This document shows, piece by piece, positions 27,536 to 35,590 of a DNA stretch of 64,000 nucleotides. Numbering within the stretch: the first letter of the stretch is position 1; each line of letters begins with the position of its first letter. The stretch comes from QYOJ01 sp964616825 (GTDB taxonomy: Bacteria; Bacteroidota; Bacteroidia; Bacteroidales; FEN-979). Made by a program: the position numbers and the translations under genes. The stretch spans positions 5,319 through 69,318 of the forward strand of contig CAZTSX010000015.1 in NCBI GenBank assembly GCA_964616825.1, given 5' to 3'. The notes beneath the pieces are model-generated. The model saw nothing but the letters and a program-made list of their open reading frames with translations, was not told the DNA's origin and made no database searches.

Positions 27536-28414
27536 ATGGAAAAGAAGAATCACGAGAAGTTCAACAATATCGTACTGATTCCCACCGACTTCTCTGAGAT
27601 TTGCGATAATGCAATCCATCATGGCATCGAGTTGGCTAGATTTTTAAGATACAGCGTGTGTATCCTGCATGTGATCAATAGAGAGGCCAAATCAAAACTC
27701 AAGAAGGAGAACCAGGATATTAGCTACATTGAATCACAACTAAATGCCTACACAGAAAAATATCAGAAAGAGTATGGAATTCAGATAGATACAAAGCATG
27801 TTGAAGGAAGCATCTTTAATGAAATCAATAAGGTGGCAACCGATATCAAAGCTAACCTTATGATTCTCGGCACCCATGGCAAGAAAGGGATACATCATCT
27901 CTTTGGAAGTCATACATTGAAGGTTGTTCTCGAATCACCCATACCGGTTATAGTAGTCCAACATAAATCGTTCGGCCAAGGATATCGAAATATCGTATTC
28001 CCTGTCAGCAATGATGTAGAACCACGCCAGAAAGTTCAGTGGACTAAATTGATTGCCAAGCTATTCGATGCCAAAGTACAAATCTACTGCAGCCTGGAGA
28101 AAGATCCCCTGATGAACAACCGCCTGGAGATCATTACCAGGCAGATCACTGATAATTTTGATGAATCAGAACTGGAATACACAATTAAGGTTGCTGATAA
28201 AACCGGTAATTTTGCTGACCAGGTCCTCTCCTATGCCAAAGCTAATTCAGCAGATCTGATCATGATTATGACACGCCCCAACATTGATCTGCCAGGGTTT
28301 AGCCTTTCTGGTTGGGACGAACCTCTGATGTTTAACGAAGGACAGATTCCGGTGATGTGTATCAATCCGGTCGAACTTGGCAACTATTACTGGGAGTGGA
28401 TTATGCCATTTTAA
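27536..28414 (+). CDS. Universal stress protein (tandem UspA domains)
   Basis: 292 aa, cytoplasmic. The first UspA domain (about 8-145) has the ATP-binding signature ILGTHGKKGIHHLFGSHTLKVV. The second (about 155-280) is more diverged, with ADLIMIMTRPNI in the equivalent place and no clean G-x2-G-x9-G motif. Tandem UspA proteins are common in Bacteroidota. Stress-related, but the exact role is not defined by sequence. Confidence 0.85.
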   Translation: MEKKNHEKFNNIVLIPTDFSEICDNAIHHGIELARFLRYSVCILHVINREAKSKLKKENQDISYIESQLNAYTEKYQKEYGIQIDTKHVEGSIFNEINKVATDIKANLMILGTHGKKGIHHLFGSHTLKVVLESPIPVIVVQHKSFGQGYRNIVFPVSNDVEPRQKVQWTKLIAKLFDAKVQIYCSLEKDPLMNNRLEIITRQITDNFDESELEYTIKVADKTGNFADQVLSYAKANSADLIMIMTRPNIDLPGFSLSGWDEPLMFNEGQIPVMCINPVELGNYYWEWIMPF

Positions 28415-28449
28415 TCAACGAGCAATATCAGCGAATAGATTGATATTGT

Positions 28450-30501
28450 ATGGAAAAAGAGAAAGCAAGGAGACGAATTGATGAGTTGACGAAAGAGATC
28501 AACAGGTATAATCATGCCTATTACCTCCTATCGACGCCTGAAATCAGTGATCAGGCGTTTGATATTTTACTGAAAGAGCTTGAAGCGCTGGAAACAGCGT
28601 TTCCTGCCTTGACTTCTCCCAACTCTCCTACTCATCGCGTGGGTGGCGGGATTACCAAAGAGTTCAAACAGGTTACCCACCGATATCCAATGCTCTCCCT
28701 TAGTAATACTTACTCCAGGGATGAAGTGCAGGAGTGGGAAGGGCGAATTCACAAACTGCTTGAAGAAGGGGTAGAATATGTTTGTGAGCTGAAATTTGAT
28801 GGTGTCGCCATCGGACTCACATACAGGCAAGGTATTCTGATTCAGGCGGTGACACGTGGAGACGGAATGGAGGGAGATGATATCACCACCAACGTCAAAA
28901 CGATCCACAGCATCCCTTTGCAGTTGACAGGAGATGGATATCCCGAGGAATTTGAGATCCGTGGGGAGATCTTTATGCCACACGCCAGTTTCCGTCACCT
29001 GAACAAACTTCGAACGGAGGAGGGTGAAGCTACTTTTGCCAATCCACGGAATGCCGCTTCGGGCAGCCTGAAGATGCAGGATTCAGCCGAAGTAGCCAAA
29101 CGGAGACTCAACTGTTTCCTCTATTACCTCCCTGGCACCAACATTCCTTTTCAAACACATTACGAAAGCCTTCAGGCTGCCCGAAGCTGGGGTTTCCCCA
29201 TCTCCGATTACATCGCCAGGTGTTCCAGCATCGAGGAGATCTTTGAGTTCATCACAATGTGGGACCATGACCGGAAATCATTGCCATTTGACATTGATGG
29301 GGTCGTGATCAAAGTAAACAACTTCAACCAGCAGGAGATCCTTGGATCCACAGCTAAATCTCCCCGCTGGGCAATAGCCTTTAAGTTCAAGGCAGAAGAG
29401 GCGGCTACAGAGTTGATATCTGTCGACTTCCAGGTAGGAAGGACAGGAGCTGTGACTCCGGTAGCCAACCTCCGGCCGGTTCTTCTGGCCGGAACAATTG
29501 TGAAACGAGCTTCTCTTCATAACGCCGACGTCATCGCTGCACTAGATCTTCATATGGGCGATACAGTTTATGTGGAAAAAGGTGGGGAGATCATTCCGAA
29601 GATTACCAGCGTAAAGCTGGATCTCCGTCCAACTGATGCTGACAAAGTGACGTTTATTGATAACTGTCCTGAATGCAACACTCCCCTGGAGAGAACAGCG
29701 GGGGAGGCAGCATGGTACTGCCCGAATCACGATAGCTGTCCTCCGCAGATCAAAGGACGTCTGGAGCACTTCATCAGCCGTAAAGCTATGAATATTGAGA
29801 GCCTGGGCGAAGGAAAGATTGAGCTATTATTTGACCGGGGATTTATAAAAAATGCAGCAGACTTATATAATCTAACATACGATGAACTGTTGGGTCTTGA
29901 GAAGATCTATGTAGATGAAGAGAACGGGAAAGAGCGCAAAGTCAGTTTCAAAGAGAAAACAGTTCACAATATCCTGCAAGGCATTGAGCAGTCAAAATCA
30001 ACCCCGTTTGAGCGAGTCCTTTATGGACTGGGAATACGGCATGCCGGAGAGACAGTGGCAAAAAAACTGGCGACTCATTTTCATTCTGTTGAAGCATTGA
30101 TGCAGGCTGACTATGATACCCTGGTTGAAGTGGATGAGGTAGGCGAAAAGATCGCTCTCAGCCTGATTGATTATTTTCAAGTCCCGGAAAACCTGGAGAA
30201 CATCCGGCGTTTACAAAAGGCTGGAGTAAACTTTAAAATCAACCCGGGAAGAACTATAACTGGTGATCTTCTTGCAGGGAAAGCAGTTGTCATCAGTGGA
30301 ACATTTGAGCTTCATTCGCGGGATGAATTGAAGCAGATGATCGAAGAACACGGAGGTAAAAACAGCGGATCTGTTTCATCGAAAACCTCTTTCCTGCTCG
30401 CTGGCGCCAATGTCGGACCCGAAAAACAAAAAAAAGCGGAAACCCTGGGGATCCCGCTCATTTCAGAGAACGAATTCTTAAAAATGATCCGTTCAGTATA
30501 G
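28450..30501 (+). CDS. ligA: NAD-dependent DNA ligase
   Basis: Seals nicks in replication and repair with NAD+. 683 aa. Domain Ia (NYYLLSTPEISD-like start), adenylation domain with catalytic Lys in CELKFDGVAIGL, VTRGDGMEGDDIT, OB fold, zinc finger with four Cys (CPECNTPLE ... CPNHDSCPPQ), helix-hairpin-helix region and C-terminal BRCT domain (LAGKAVVISGTFE). One insertion (DEENGKERKVSFK) sits in the HhH region. Complete. Confidence 0.97.
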   Translation: MEKEKARRRIDELTKEINRYNHAYYLLSTPEISDQAFDILLKELEALETAFPALTSPNSPTHRVGGGITKEFKQVTHRYPMLSLSNTYSRDEVQEWEGRIHKLLEEGVEYVCELKFDGVAIGLTYRQGILIQAVTRGDGMEGDDITTNVKTIHSIPLQLTGDGYPEEFEIRGEIFMPHASFRHLNKLRTEEGEATFANPRNAASGSLKMQDSAEVAKRRLNCFLYYLPGTNIPFQTHYESLQAARSWGFPISDYIARCSSIEEIFEFITMWDHDRKSLPFDIDGVVIKVNNFNQQEILGSTAKSPRWAIAFKFKAEEAATELISVDFQVGRTGAVTPVANLRPVLLAGTIVKRASLHNADVIAALDLHMGDTVYVEKGGEIIPKITSVKLDLRPTDADKVTFIDNCPECNTPLERTAGEAAWYCPNHDSCPPQIKGRLEHFISRKAMNIESLGEGKIELLFDRGFIKNAADLYNLTYDELLGLEKIYVDEENGKERKVSFKEKTVHNILQGIEQSKSTPFERVLYGLGIRHAGETVAKKLATHFHSVEALMQADYDTLVEVDEVGEKIALSLIDYFQVPENLENIRRLQKAGVNFKINPGRTITGDLLAGKAVVISGTFELHSRDELKQMIEEHGGKNSGSVSSKTSFLLAGANVGPEKQKKAETLGIPLISENEFLKMIRSV

Positions 30502-30504
30502 TCG

Positions 30505-30960
30505 TTAGTCGTATTTCTTCACGCTACTGGCTCCGCTCATTTCCACTTTTAGTTTCTGAACATCAAGATCCAGATCTATTTCTGCTGCGCCACTGATCTC
30601 CATAACCAGTTCATCACCCTTGATCTTCGACTCTGTGGTGAATTCAACAGCACCACTGAGATCAATAGATTCGAGATCGGCCACAGTGATAAATGCTTTC
30701 AGCGTATTCACATTATTCCAGCATGATGGCTTTGGCTTTTTCATCCCGATCTTCAGGATGTCACCATCCACTTCCGTTGTGATATACTGCATGATCTCTT
30801 CATCGGCTTCGATGACAACCGAGCACGTACCAGTTTGTTTCACATATACCTCAAACGCTCCTCCTACCCTGATGCCTGTGAATGATCCTACTTCCCGCTT
30901 CTCTTTTTTTACATTGTCACCTTTCGGCGTGGAAAGCTCAGCTCCAAACAGGGAGGTCAT
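30505..30960 (-). CDS. GIN/DUF2807 domain protein, 5'-truncated and probably shortened
   Basis: 151 aa of a head-GIN (DUF2807) beta-helix protein: VGSFTGIRVGGAFEVYVKQ, then SGAVEF, SGAAEIDL and SGASSV repeats. In this family the protein is usually secreted and 200 or more residues. Here, reading upstream of ATG 30960 in frame gives IFLLSG before MTSLFGAE, i.e. the end of a signal peptide whose beginning has been replaced by the neighbouring gene. The short SGAS-repeat C-terminus also suggests collapse between repeats. It may be translated without a signal, or be dead. Belongs to the sigma/anti-sigma operon. Confidence 0.7.
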   Translation of the reverse strand: MTSLFGAELSTPKGDNVKKEKREVGSFTGIRVGGAFEVYVKQTGTCSVVIEADEEIMQYITTEVDGDILKIGMKKPKPSCWNNVNTLKAFITVADLESIDLSGAVEFTTESKIKGDELVMEISGAAEIDLDLDVQKLKVEMSGASSVKKYD

Positions 30961-31493
30961 CCCGGAGAGAAGAAAGATCCAAATTCAGCTTTGAGCAAGT
31001 TGTCTCCATGGTTTAGGGTTTCGATCACAGCATGACCGTATTCAATAGTTATTATACTTCTACCCTTCAACTCACCGATTACCACATCACCAAATTCATT
31101 GCTGAGGTCCAGATTAACCGTTGCAGGCATATGCACAAAATAGTTAATTGAAAATTTGCCCTTAACCTTAAATCCTTTTGCCAATCGTGTCCGGGCTGTA
31201 ACAGTACTCTCACTCCCATTTAAGGTAATATCTATTTGCTTAAATATCTCTTCTGCCTCTTCCTGTGATTTGGTGTCTACCGTAATTACAATGTTAATTG
31301 AGACCTCGTTCTTTTCCCATGTTGTGCAATGAATACTACCAAACGAGTTTTTCAAGGTTACTTTCGCGTCAGAAGAGATTGCATATTTCTTGTTTATCTC
31401 TTTTGTGATCTCGGATCGGTTAGCGCCATCAGAGCATTTAGGAATTAAAAAGACGATGAAAAACAGAAGTATTAATATGTATATTGGTCTCAT
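30957..31493 (-). CDS. DUF4097-like secreted protein, truncated at 3' end
   Basis: 178 aa with signal peptide (YILILLFFIVFLIPKC). The body has VTLKNSFGSIHCTTWEKNEVSI and NLDLSNEFGDVVIGELKG, the adhesin-like beta-helix repeats of DUF4097. It stops abruptly after LLKAEFGS with an out-of-frame FFSPG tail, where the downstream GIN gene's signal-peptide DNA begins. Intact relatives continue with several more repeats. Third gene of the ECF sigma operon, a usual place for DUF4097 and GIN proteins in Bacteroidota. Confidence 0.7.
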   Translation of the reverse strand: MRPIYILILLFFIVFLIPKCSDGANRSEITKEINKKYAISSDAKVTLKNSFGSIHCTTWEKNEVSINIVITVDTKSQEEAEEIFKQIDITLNGSESTVTARTRLAKGFKVKGKFSINYFVHMPATVNLDLSNEFGDVVIGELKGRSIITIEYGHAVIETLNHGDNLLKAEFGSFFSPG

Positions 31494-31523
31494 TTCAGTT
31501 GGGTTTGATGGTTCGTTCGATTA

Positions 31524-32072
31524 TTATTCGCCAGCACATTTCTTTATCTTTCCTTTCAGTAAGGCATCATTTAGCAGTGACTCTTTGGCTTTACAATTTT
31601 GGATCAGAGCAGCCTGAATTCGACTGTTTGAAGGGTTCTCCTGCAAGGCATTGACAAGCTTATCCTGATTATTATCAAACTTTGCAACCTCTTTTTCTGT
31701 TTGGTTAATCATGCTTGATTTATCCGGGCAAAGCTGTGCAAGCTGATTGAGTTCAATCACTTGCTGGTTTGAGCGCTGCTGATAAATAGTAATAATCTCA
31801 ACCAGCTCATCGGGCAAACTGAGAGTTGCCTGCTGAAGTGAGGTCTGACCTGAAAAATCATAAGTTGATAATTCAAATACAGCTAATCCGGCAGTGGCCA
31901 GGATGATAATCCCTGCTGCAATCTTCATCCATAAACGAACAGGGCGTCTCTCCCGGGAGGATACATCTTGTTGCCCCAACCGTTGCTCAAACCGATCAAA
32001 ATGGTCCTCTGTTGGCTCCTCATCATTGAACTTCTCTGCATGGCCTCTGATGAAATTTTCCAATTTGTTCAT
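31524..32072 (-). CDS. Probable anti-sigma factor, single-pass membrane protein
   Basis: 182 aa. Cytoplasmic N-terminus (about 45 aa, with HFDRFEQRL), one membrane segment (WMKIAAGIIILATAGLAVF), and a helical outer domain. Starting 2 bp after an ECF sigma stop on the same strand is the classic position of its anti-sigma partner, although no zinc-binding HxxxCxxC motif is visible. Identity rests on context and layout. Confidence 0.65.
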   Translation of the reverse strand: MNKLENFIRGHAEKFNDEEPTEDHFDRFEQRLGQQDVSSRERRPVRLWMKIAAGIIILATAGLAVFELSTYDFSGQTSLQQATLSLPDELVEIITIYQQRSNQQVIELNQLAQLCPDKSSMINQTEKEVAKFDNNQDKLVNALQENPSNSRIQAALIQNCKAKESLLNDALLKGKIKKCAGE

Positions 32073-32074
32073 GA

Positions 32075-32647
32075 TTAGTTATAGTTAATTCGTTTTGTTA
32101 ATCTCGTTTCTTGAATAATCTGAAGCAGCCTCTTGCGTGCCCGTGAGTATCGTGTCCGGCTGTTGTTGTATGAAATGTGAAGGATCTCGCTGATCTCCTC
32201 ATGGTCATAACCTTCCAGCAGATGCAGCGAGAGGACAATCCGATACTCTTCTGGTAATTTACTGATCGCTTGCTTGATCTCACGGACCTTCCACTCAATC
32301 TCCTCTTCTGTTGGGTGATCCTCCTCATCAGGAAAATCGAGTTCCGATTCATCAATGGATGTCTGTTCCTGTCTTTTGCGTATGACATCCAGTGCATTGT
32401 TAATAACGATCTTTTTCAACCAGGAGCCGAATGTCCCTTCCCCGGAAAAGTGATCCGGCTTTTTAAATGCAACCAGAAATGATTCCTGCATCACGTCTTC
32501 CGCTTCTGCTGTATCTTTCAATATTCTGAGGCTTGTATTGAACATGGCTTGATAATACAAATTATAGATTTTGAATTGGGCTGCCCGCTCTCCATGCCTG
32601 CAGGCTTCAATCAGCTCATGGTGAATGTATTTTGTTTTATGTTCCAA
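32075..32647 (-). CDS. ECF-type RNA polymerase sigma factor
   Basis: 190 aa with sigma region 2 (YYQAMFNTSLRILKDTAEAEDVMQESF, split) and region 4 (LPEEYRIVLSLHLLEGYDHEEISEILHIS) and no region 3, hence ECF family. It heads a four-gene unit with the anti-sigma, DUF4097 and GIN genes, so it likely controls its own operon in response to an envelope signal. Divergent from the EamA gene at 32734. Confidence 0.92.
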   Translation of the reverse strand: MEHKTKYIHHELIEACRHGERAAQFKIYNLYYQAMFNTSLRILKDTAEAEDVMQESFLVAFKKPDHFSGEGTFGSWLKKIVINNALDVIRKRQEQTSIDESELDFPDEEDHPTEEEIEWKVREIKQAISKLPEEYRIVLSLHLLEGYDHEEISEILHISYNNSRTRYSRARKRLLQIIQETRLTKRINYN

Positions 32648-32733
32648 TGCGCGGAATTCTGGTGAAATGACTAGCTTAATTGATGAATGTTACAAATTTT
32701 TATAAAAGTATTTAAAAAAGTAACTTTAAGGCC

Positions 32734-33633
32734 TTGAAAAAGCCAACCATCCCTGTCTATTTCTATGCTGTGGCCGCTATGCTCTTCTGGGGCATGTCAT
32801 TTGTATGGTCATCGATCCTGCTGAAGTATTATCAGCCGATCACAATTATCTTCATCCGGTTGCTCATATCCTCCATCTTTCTCTTTTGCATCATCATTCT
32901 GTTCGGGAAATTTCAAAAAATCCAACGCCGCGACTACAAATGGTTCCTGCTAAGTGCCCTTTTTAATCCTTTTCTATATTTTCTGGGAGAAAATTATGGC
33001 CTGAAATTCTCAACAAGTACCATCGCCGCAATAATCATTGCTACTATCCCTGTTTTCTCACCACTTGCAGGATACCTGGCTTACCGGGAGAAATTACGCT
33101 GGTTTAATTTCATTGGGATCGGTCTCTCATTTGGAGGTATCGCTATCATGCTGCTGTCACAAGGGATGCAGCTCCAGGTCTCATTCCTTGGAGTATTATT
33201 CCTTGGGGGAGCTGTTGTGTCGGCATTACTCTATACCATTATGTTAAAAAAGTTATCTGCGACATACTCCCCCCTTAACATCATCGGCATCCAGAATTTT
33301 ATTGGGATCTTTCTTTTCCTGCCTCTGTTTCTCATTTTTGAATTCCCGCGAGCCCTTTCTGTAACACCCAACCGGGAGATCATCTCCTCTTTCCTCATGC
33401 TTGCAATCCTTGCCTCCTCATTATCGTTCGTCTTCTTTGCCCATACAGTAAAAATTCTGGGGATCATCAAAGCCAACATCTTTTCCAACCTGATTCCGGT
33501 CTTTACTGCCCTCTTCTCATTCTGGATTCTGGATGAATCCTTTACCATGCAAAAAATAATCGGGATAGTTATCGTTATCCTGGGCGTTTATATCACTGAA
33601 ATTAATCGCAAGAAAGGATTACAAAAGTCCTGA
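32734..33633 (+). CDS. EamA-family (DMT) transporter
   Basis: 299-aa inner-membrane protein with ten predicted transmembrane segments in two EamA repeats (first with WGMSFVWSSILLKYY, second with SALLYTIMLKKL). Translation probably starts at TTG 32734, giving KKPTIPVYFYAVAAMLFWG; no ATG fits. Substrate unknown; relatives export amino acids or other metabolites. TAACTTTA just upstream is one base off the TAnnTTTG promoter. Confidence 0.85.
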   Translation: MKKPTIPVYFYAVAAMLFWGMSFVWSSILLKYYQPITIIFIRLLISSIFLFCIIILFGKFQKIQRRDYKWFLLSALFNPFLYFLGENYGLKFSTSTIAAIIIATIPVFSPLAGYLAYREKLRWFNFIGIGLSFGGIAIMLLSQGMQLQVSFLGVLFLGGAVVSALLYTIMLKKLSATYSPLNIIGIQNFIGIFLFLPLFLIFEFPRALSVTPNREIISSFLMLAILASSLSFVFFAHTVKILGIIKANIFSNLIPVFTALFSFWILDESFTMQKIIGIVIVILGVYITEINRKKGLQKS

Positions 33634-33638
33634 TTTTG

Positions 33639-33646
33639 TACTTTTG
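33639..33646 (+). promoter_or_regulatory. Orphan TAnnTTTG element
   Basis: TACTTTTG followed by CAG, as in real promoters here, but no plus-strand gene follows; it points into the 3' end of arcC. Could drive an antisense RNA, be a relic of a lost gene, or be chance. Confidence 0.3.
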
Positions 33647-33678
33647 CAGATATAATTCTCCCCTTGTTGGTAGGATAA

Positions 33679-34620
33679 TCAAACCAGGGTAATCCTGGTG
33701 CCACCGTTATCGATTCCAAGCATCGTAGTCTTCGTGATGATGGTATCTTTCCCAGACCGTTCAACAAAATGGATAGCTGCCCGGATTTTCGGGCCCATAC
33801 TTCCTGCCGGGAACTGTCCCTCCTCAAGATACCGTTTCGCTTCAGCAATAGTGAGGCGGTCCAGCTTTTTCTCTTCCGGAGTATGATAGTTCAGACATAC
33901 CTTCGGGACATCTGTCAGAATAAATAATTTATCCGCGTTGATCTGGGATGCCAGCAATGCAGAAGCAAGATCTTTATCGATAACTGCATCTATACCCTGT
34001 AATTTGTTCGGTGCAATATAAAAAACAGGGATTCCGCCACCTCCAACAGCAATCACAATCTGTCCACCACGCGAAATCTGCTCAATTGTCTTCTTATTCA
34101 TGATCACCAACGGAGTGGGTGAAGCCACCACCTTACGCCATCCTCTGCCCCGTGGATCTTCTGCAAATTCTGAATCAGTAGCTTTTGCCATTTTATCAGC
34201 CTCCTCCTTCGTATAATAGGGGCCGATAGGCTTTGTTGGCTTCTTAAATGCAGGATCATCCTTATTCACTAGCACCTGGGTGGTGATAGTAATGATATCC
34301 CGCTCCATGTCGTGTGCTTCAAGCACATTCTTCAGCTGTTGCTCAATCATATATCCAATGGAACCCTGAGAATAGGCCACACAGATATCCAAAGGCATCT
34401 CCGGGATTCCGAACATCTTCTCACCTGCCGTATTGGAAAGCATGATATTTCCAACCTGAGGACCATTACCATGTGTTATAACAATGTTATATCCCCTTTT
34501 TACTAGTTTCACCAAAGATTCACAGGTAGCCTTAGCATTCGCCTCCTGCTCATCGATGGTCCCTTTCTGACCACTTTGCAACAGGGCATTTCCTCCTAAA
34601 GCGACAACAGCAAGTTTCAT
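33679..34620 (-). CDS. arcC: Carbamate kinase
   Basis: Transfers phosphate between carbamoyl phosphate and ADP, making ATP in arginine or carbamoyl catabolism. 313 aa from ATG 34620 (KLAVVALGGNALLQSGQ). Motifs: GGNAL, VITHGNGPQVGN, IVIAVGGGGIPV and VIDKDLASALLASQ. The frame stays open upstream for about 300 bp but that part overlaps the divergent transporter and matches nothing. No arcA or arcB nearby, so the pathway partner is elsewhere. TACTTTTA at 34642-34649 is a near-consensus promoter on the minus strand. Confidence 0.93.
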   Translation of the reverse strand: MKLAVVALGGNALLQSGQKGTIDEQEANAKATCESLVKLVKRGYNIVITHGNGPQVGNIMLSNTAGEKMFGIPEMPLDICVAYSQGSIGYMIEQQLKNVLEAHDMERDIITITTQVLVNKDDPAFKKPTKPIGPYYTKEEADKMAKATDSEFAEDPRGRGWRKVVASPTPLVIMNKKTIEQISRGGQIVIAVGGGGIPVFYIAPNKLQGIDAVIDKDLASALLASQINADKLFILTDVPKVCLNYHTPEEKKLDRLTIAEAKRYLEEGQFPAGSMGPKIRAAIHFVERSGKDTIITKTTMLGIDNGGTRITLV

Positions 34621-34690
34621 GACGGTAGAATAAATGAGTGGTAAAAGTAGAAATTTTTTTTGAATAGATTTTGTTACATTCGCTCCAACA

Positions 34691-35569
34691 ATGAAAAACC
34701 AACAGAAAGCATATCTTTTTGCCCTGAGCGCTATCTTATGCTGGAGCACAATTGGTTCGGCTACAAAAATCTCACTCAGGCATATTGATTTCATCCAACT
34801 CCTCCTTATTGCCAACCTGATCGCTATCCTGTTTCTGTTTGGTACACTCATCTTCCAAGGTAAGCTCGTAAAACTATCTGTCCTGACACCCCGGGATTGG
34901 ATTAATTCAGCCTTTCTCGGCCTGCTCAATCCATTTCTTTACTACATAACACTTTTTCTTGCATATGACTTACTCCTGGCCCAGGAAGCAGGCACACTTA
35001 ATTATATCTGGCCTCTATTTCTGGTGCTTCTATCGATTCCATTGCTCAAGCAGAAGATCAGTGTATGGAGCATCATTGCTATCCTGGTCAGTTTTACCGG
35101 TCTCCTCATCATATCCACAAAGGGGGATTTACTTGGATTCAGGTTTTCCAATCCCTTAGGTGTCTTTCTGGTCATCTGCAGTGCGATTTTCTGGGCGTTA
35201 TACTGGATCCTGAACATCAAAGATCCTCGGGAGGATGTCAGTAAGCTTTTTCTTAATTTTTGTTTTGGATTCCTCTATATCCTGATTGTCTACCTGTTCA
35301 GAGGGGACTTTTACATCCCATCATGGGAAGGAACCATAGGGGGAATGTACCTGGGTATCTTTGAAATGGGACTGACTTTTGTCCTCTGGCTAAAGGCATT
35401 AACCTACTCATCCACCACTGCCAAAGTATCCAACCTGATCTACCTGTCACCCTTTCTATCCCTAATTATCATCCGGTTTACCGTGGGTGAGGAGATCCTT
35501 CTCAGTACAGTGATCGGGTTGATCTTTATTGTTGGTGGCATAATCCTCCAGAGGTGCCTGAAAAAATAA
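34691..35569 (+). CDS. EamA-family (DMT) transporter
   Basis: 292 aa, ten predicted membrane segments in two EamA repeats, second member of the family within 2 kb. Start motif AYLFALSAILCWSTIGSATKIS; second repeat has SAIFWALYWILNIKD. Differs clearly from the 32734 protein, so not a recent duplicate. Divergent from arcC, and only 21 bp before mtaB. Substrate unknown. Confidence 0.85.
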   Translation: MKNQQKAYLFALSAILCWSTIGSATKISLRHIDFIQLLLIANLIAILFLFGTLIFQGKLVKLSVLTPRDWINSAFLGLLNPFLYYITLFLAYDLLLAQEAGTLNYIWPLFLVLLSIPLLKQKISVWSIIAILVSFTGLLIISTKGDLLGFRFSNPLGVFLVICSAIFWALYWILNIKDPREDVSKLFLNFCFGFLYILIVYLFRGDFYIPSWEGTIGGMYLGIFEMGLTFVLWLKALTYSSTTAKVSNLIYLSPFLSLIIIRFTVGEEILLSTVIGLIFIVGGIILQRCLKK

Positions 35570-35578
35570 TATCTTCCG

Positions 35579-35586
35579 TACTTTTG
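35579..35586 (+). promoter_or_regulatory. TAnnTTTG promoter touching mtaB start
   Basis: TACTTTTG ends 4 nt before the mtaB ATG at 35591. If transcription begins at the usual distance, the mRNA would be leaderless or nearly so. Confidence 0.6.
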
Positions 35587-35590
35587 CAAT

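Noticed and set aside
34621..34929. N-terminal extension of carbamate kinase
   Set aside because: The frame is open but overlaps the divergent transporter gene and its translation resembles nothing; ATG 34620 gives the canonical N-terminus.
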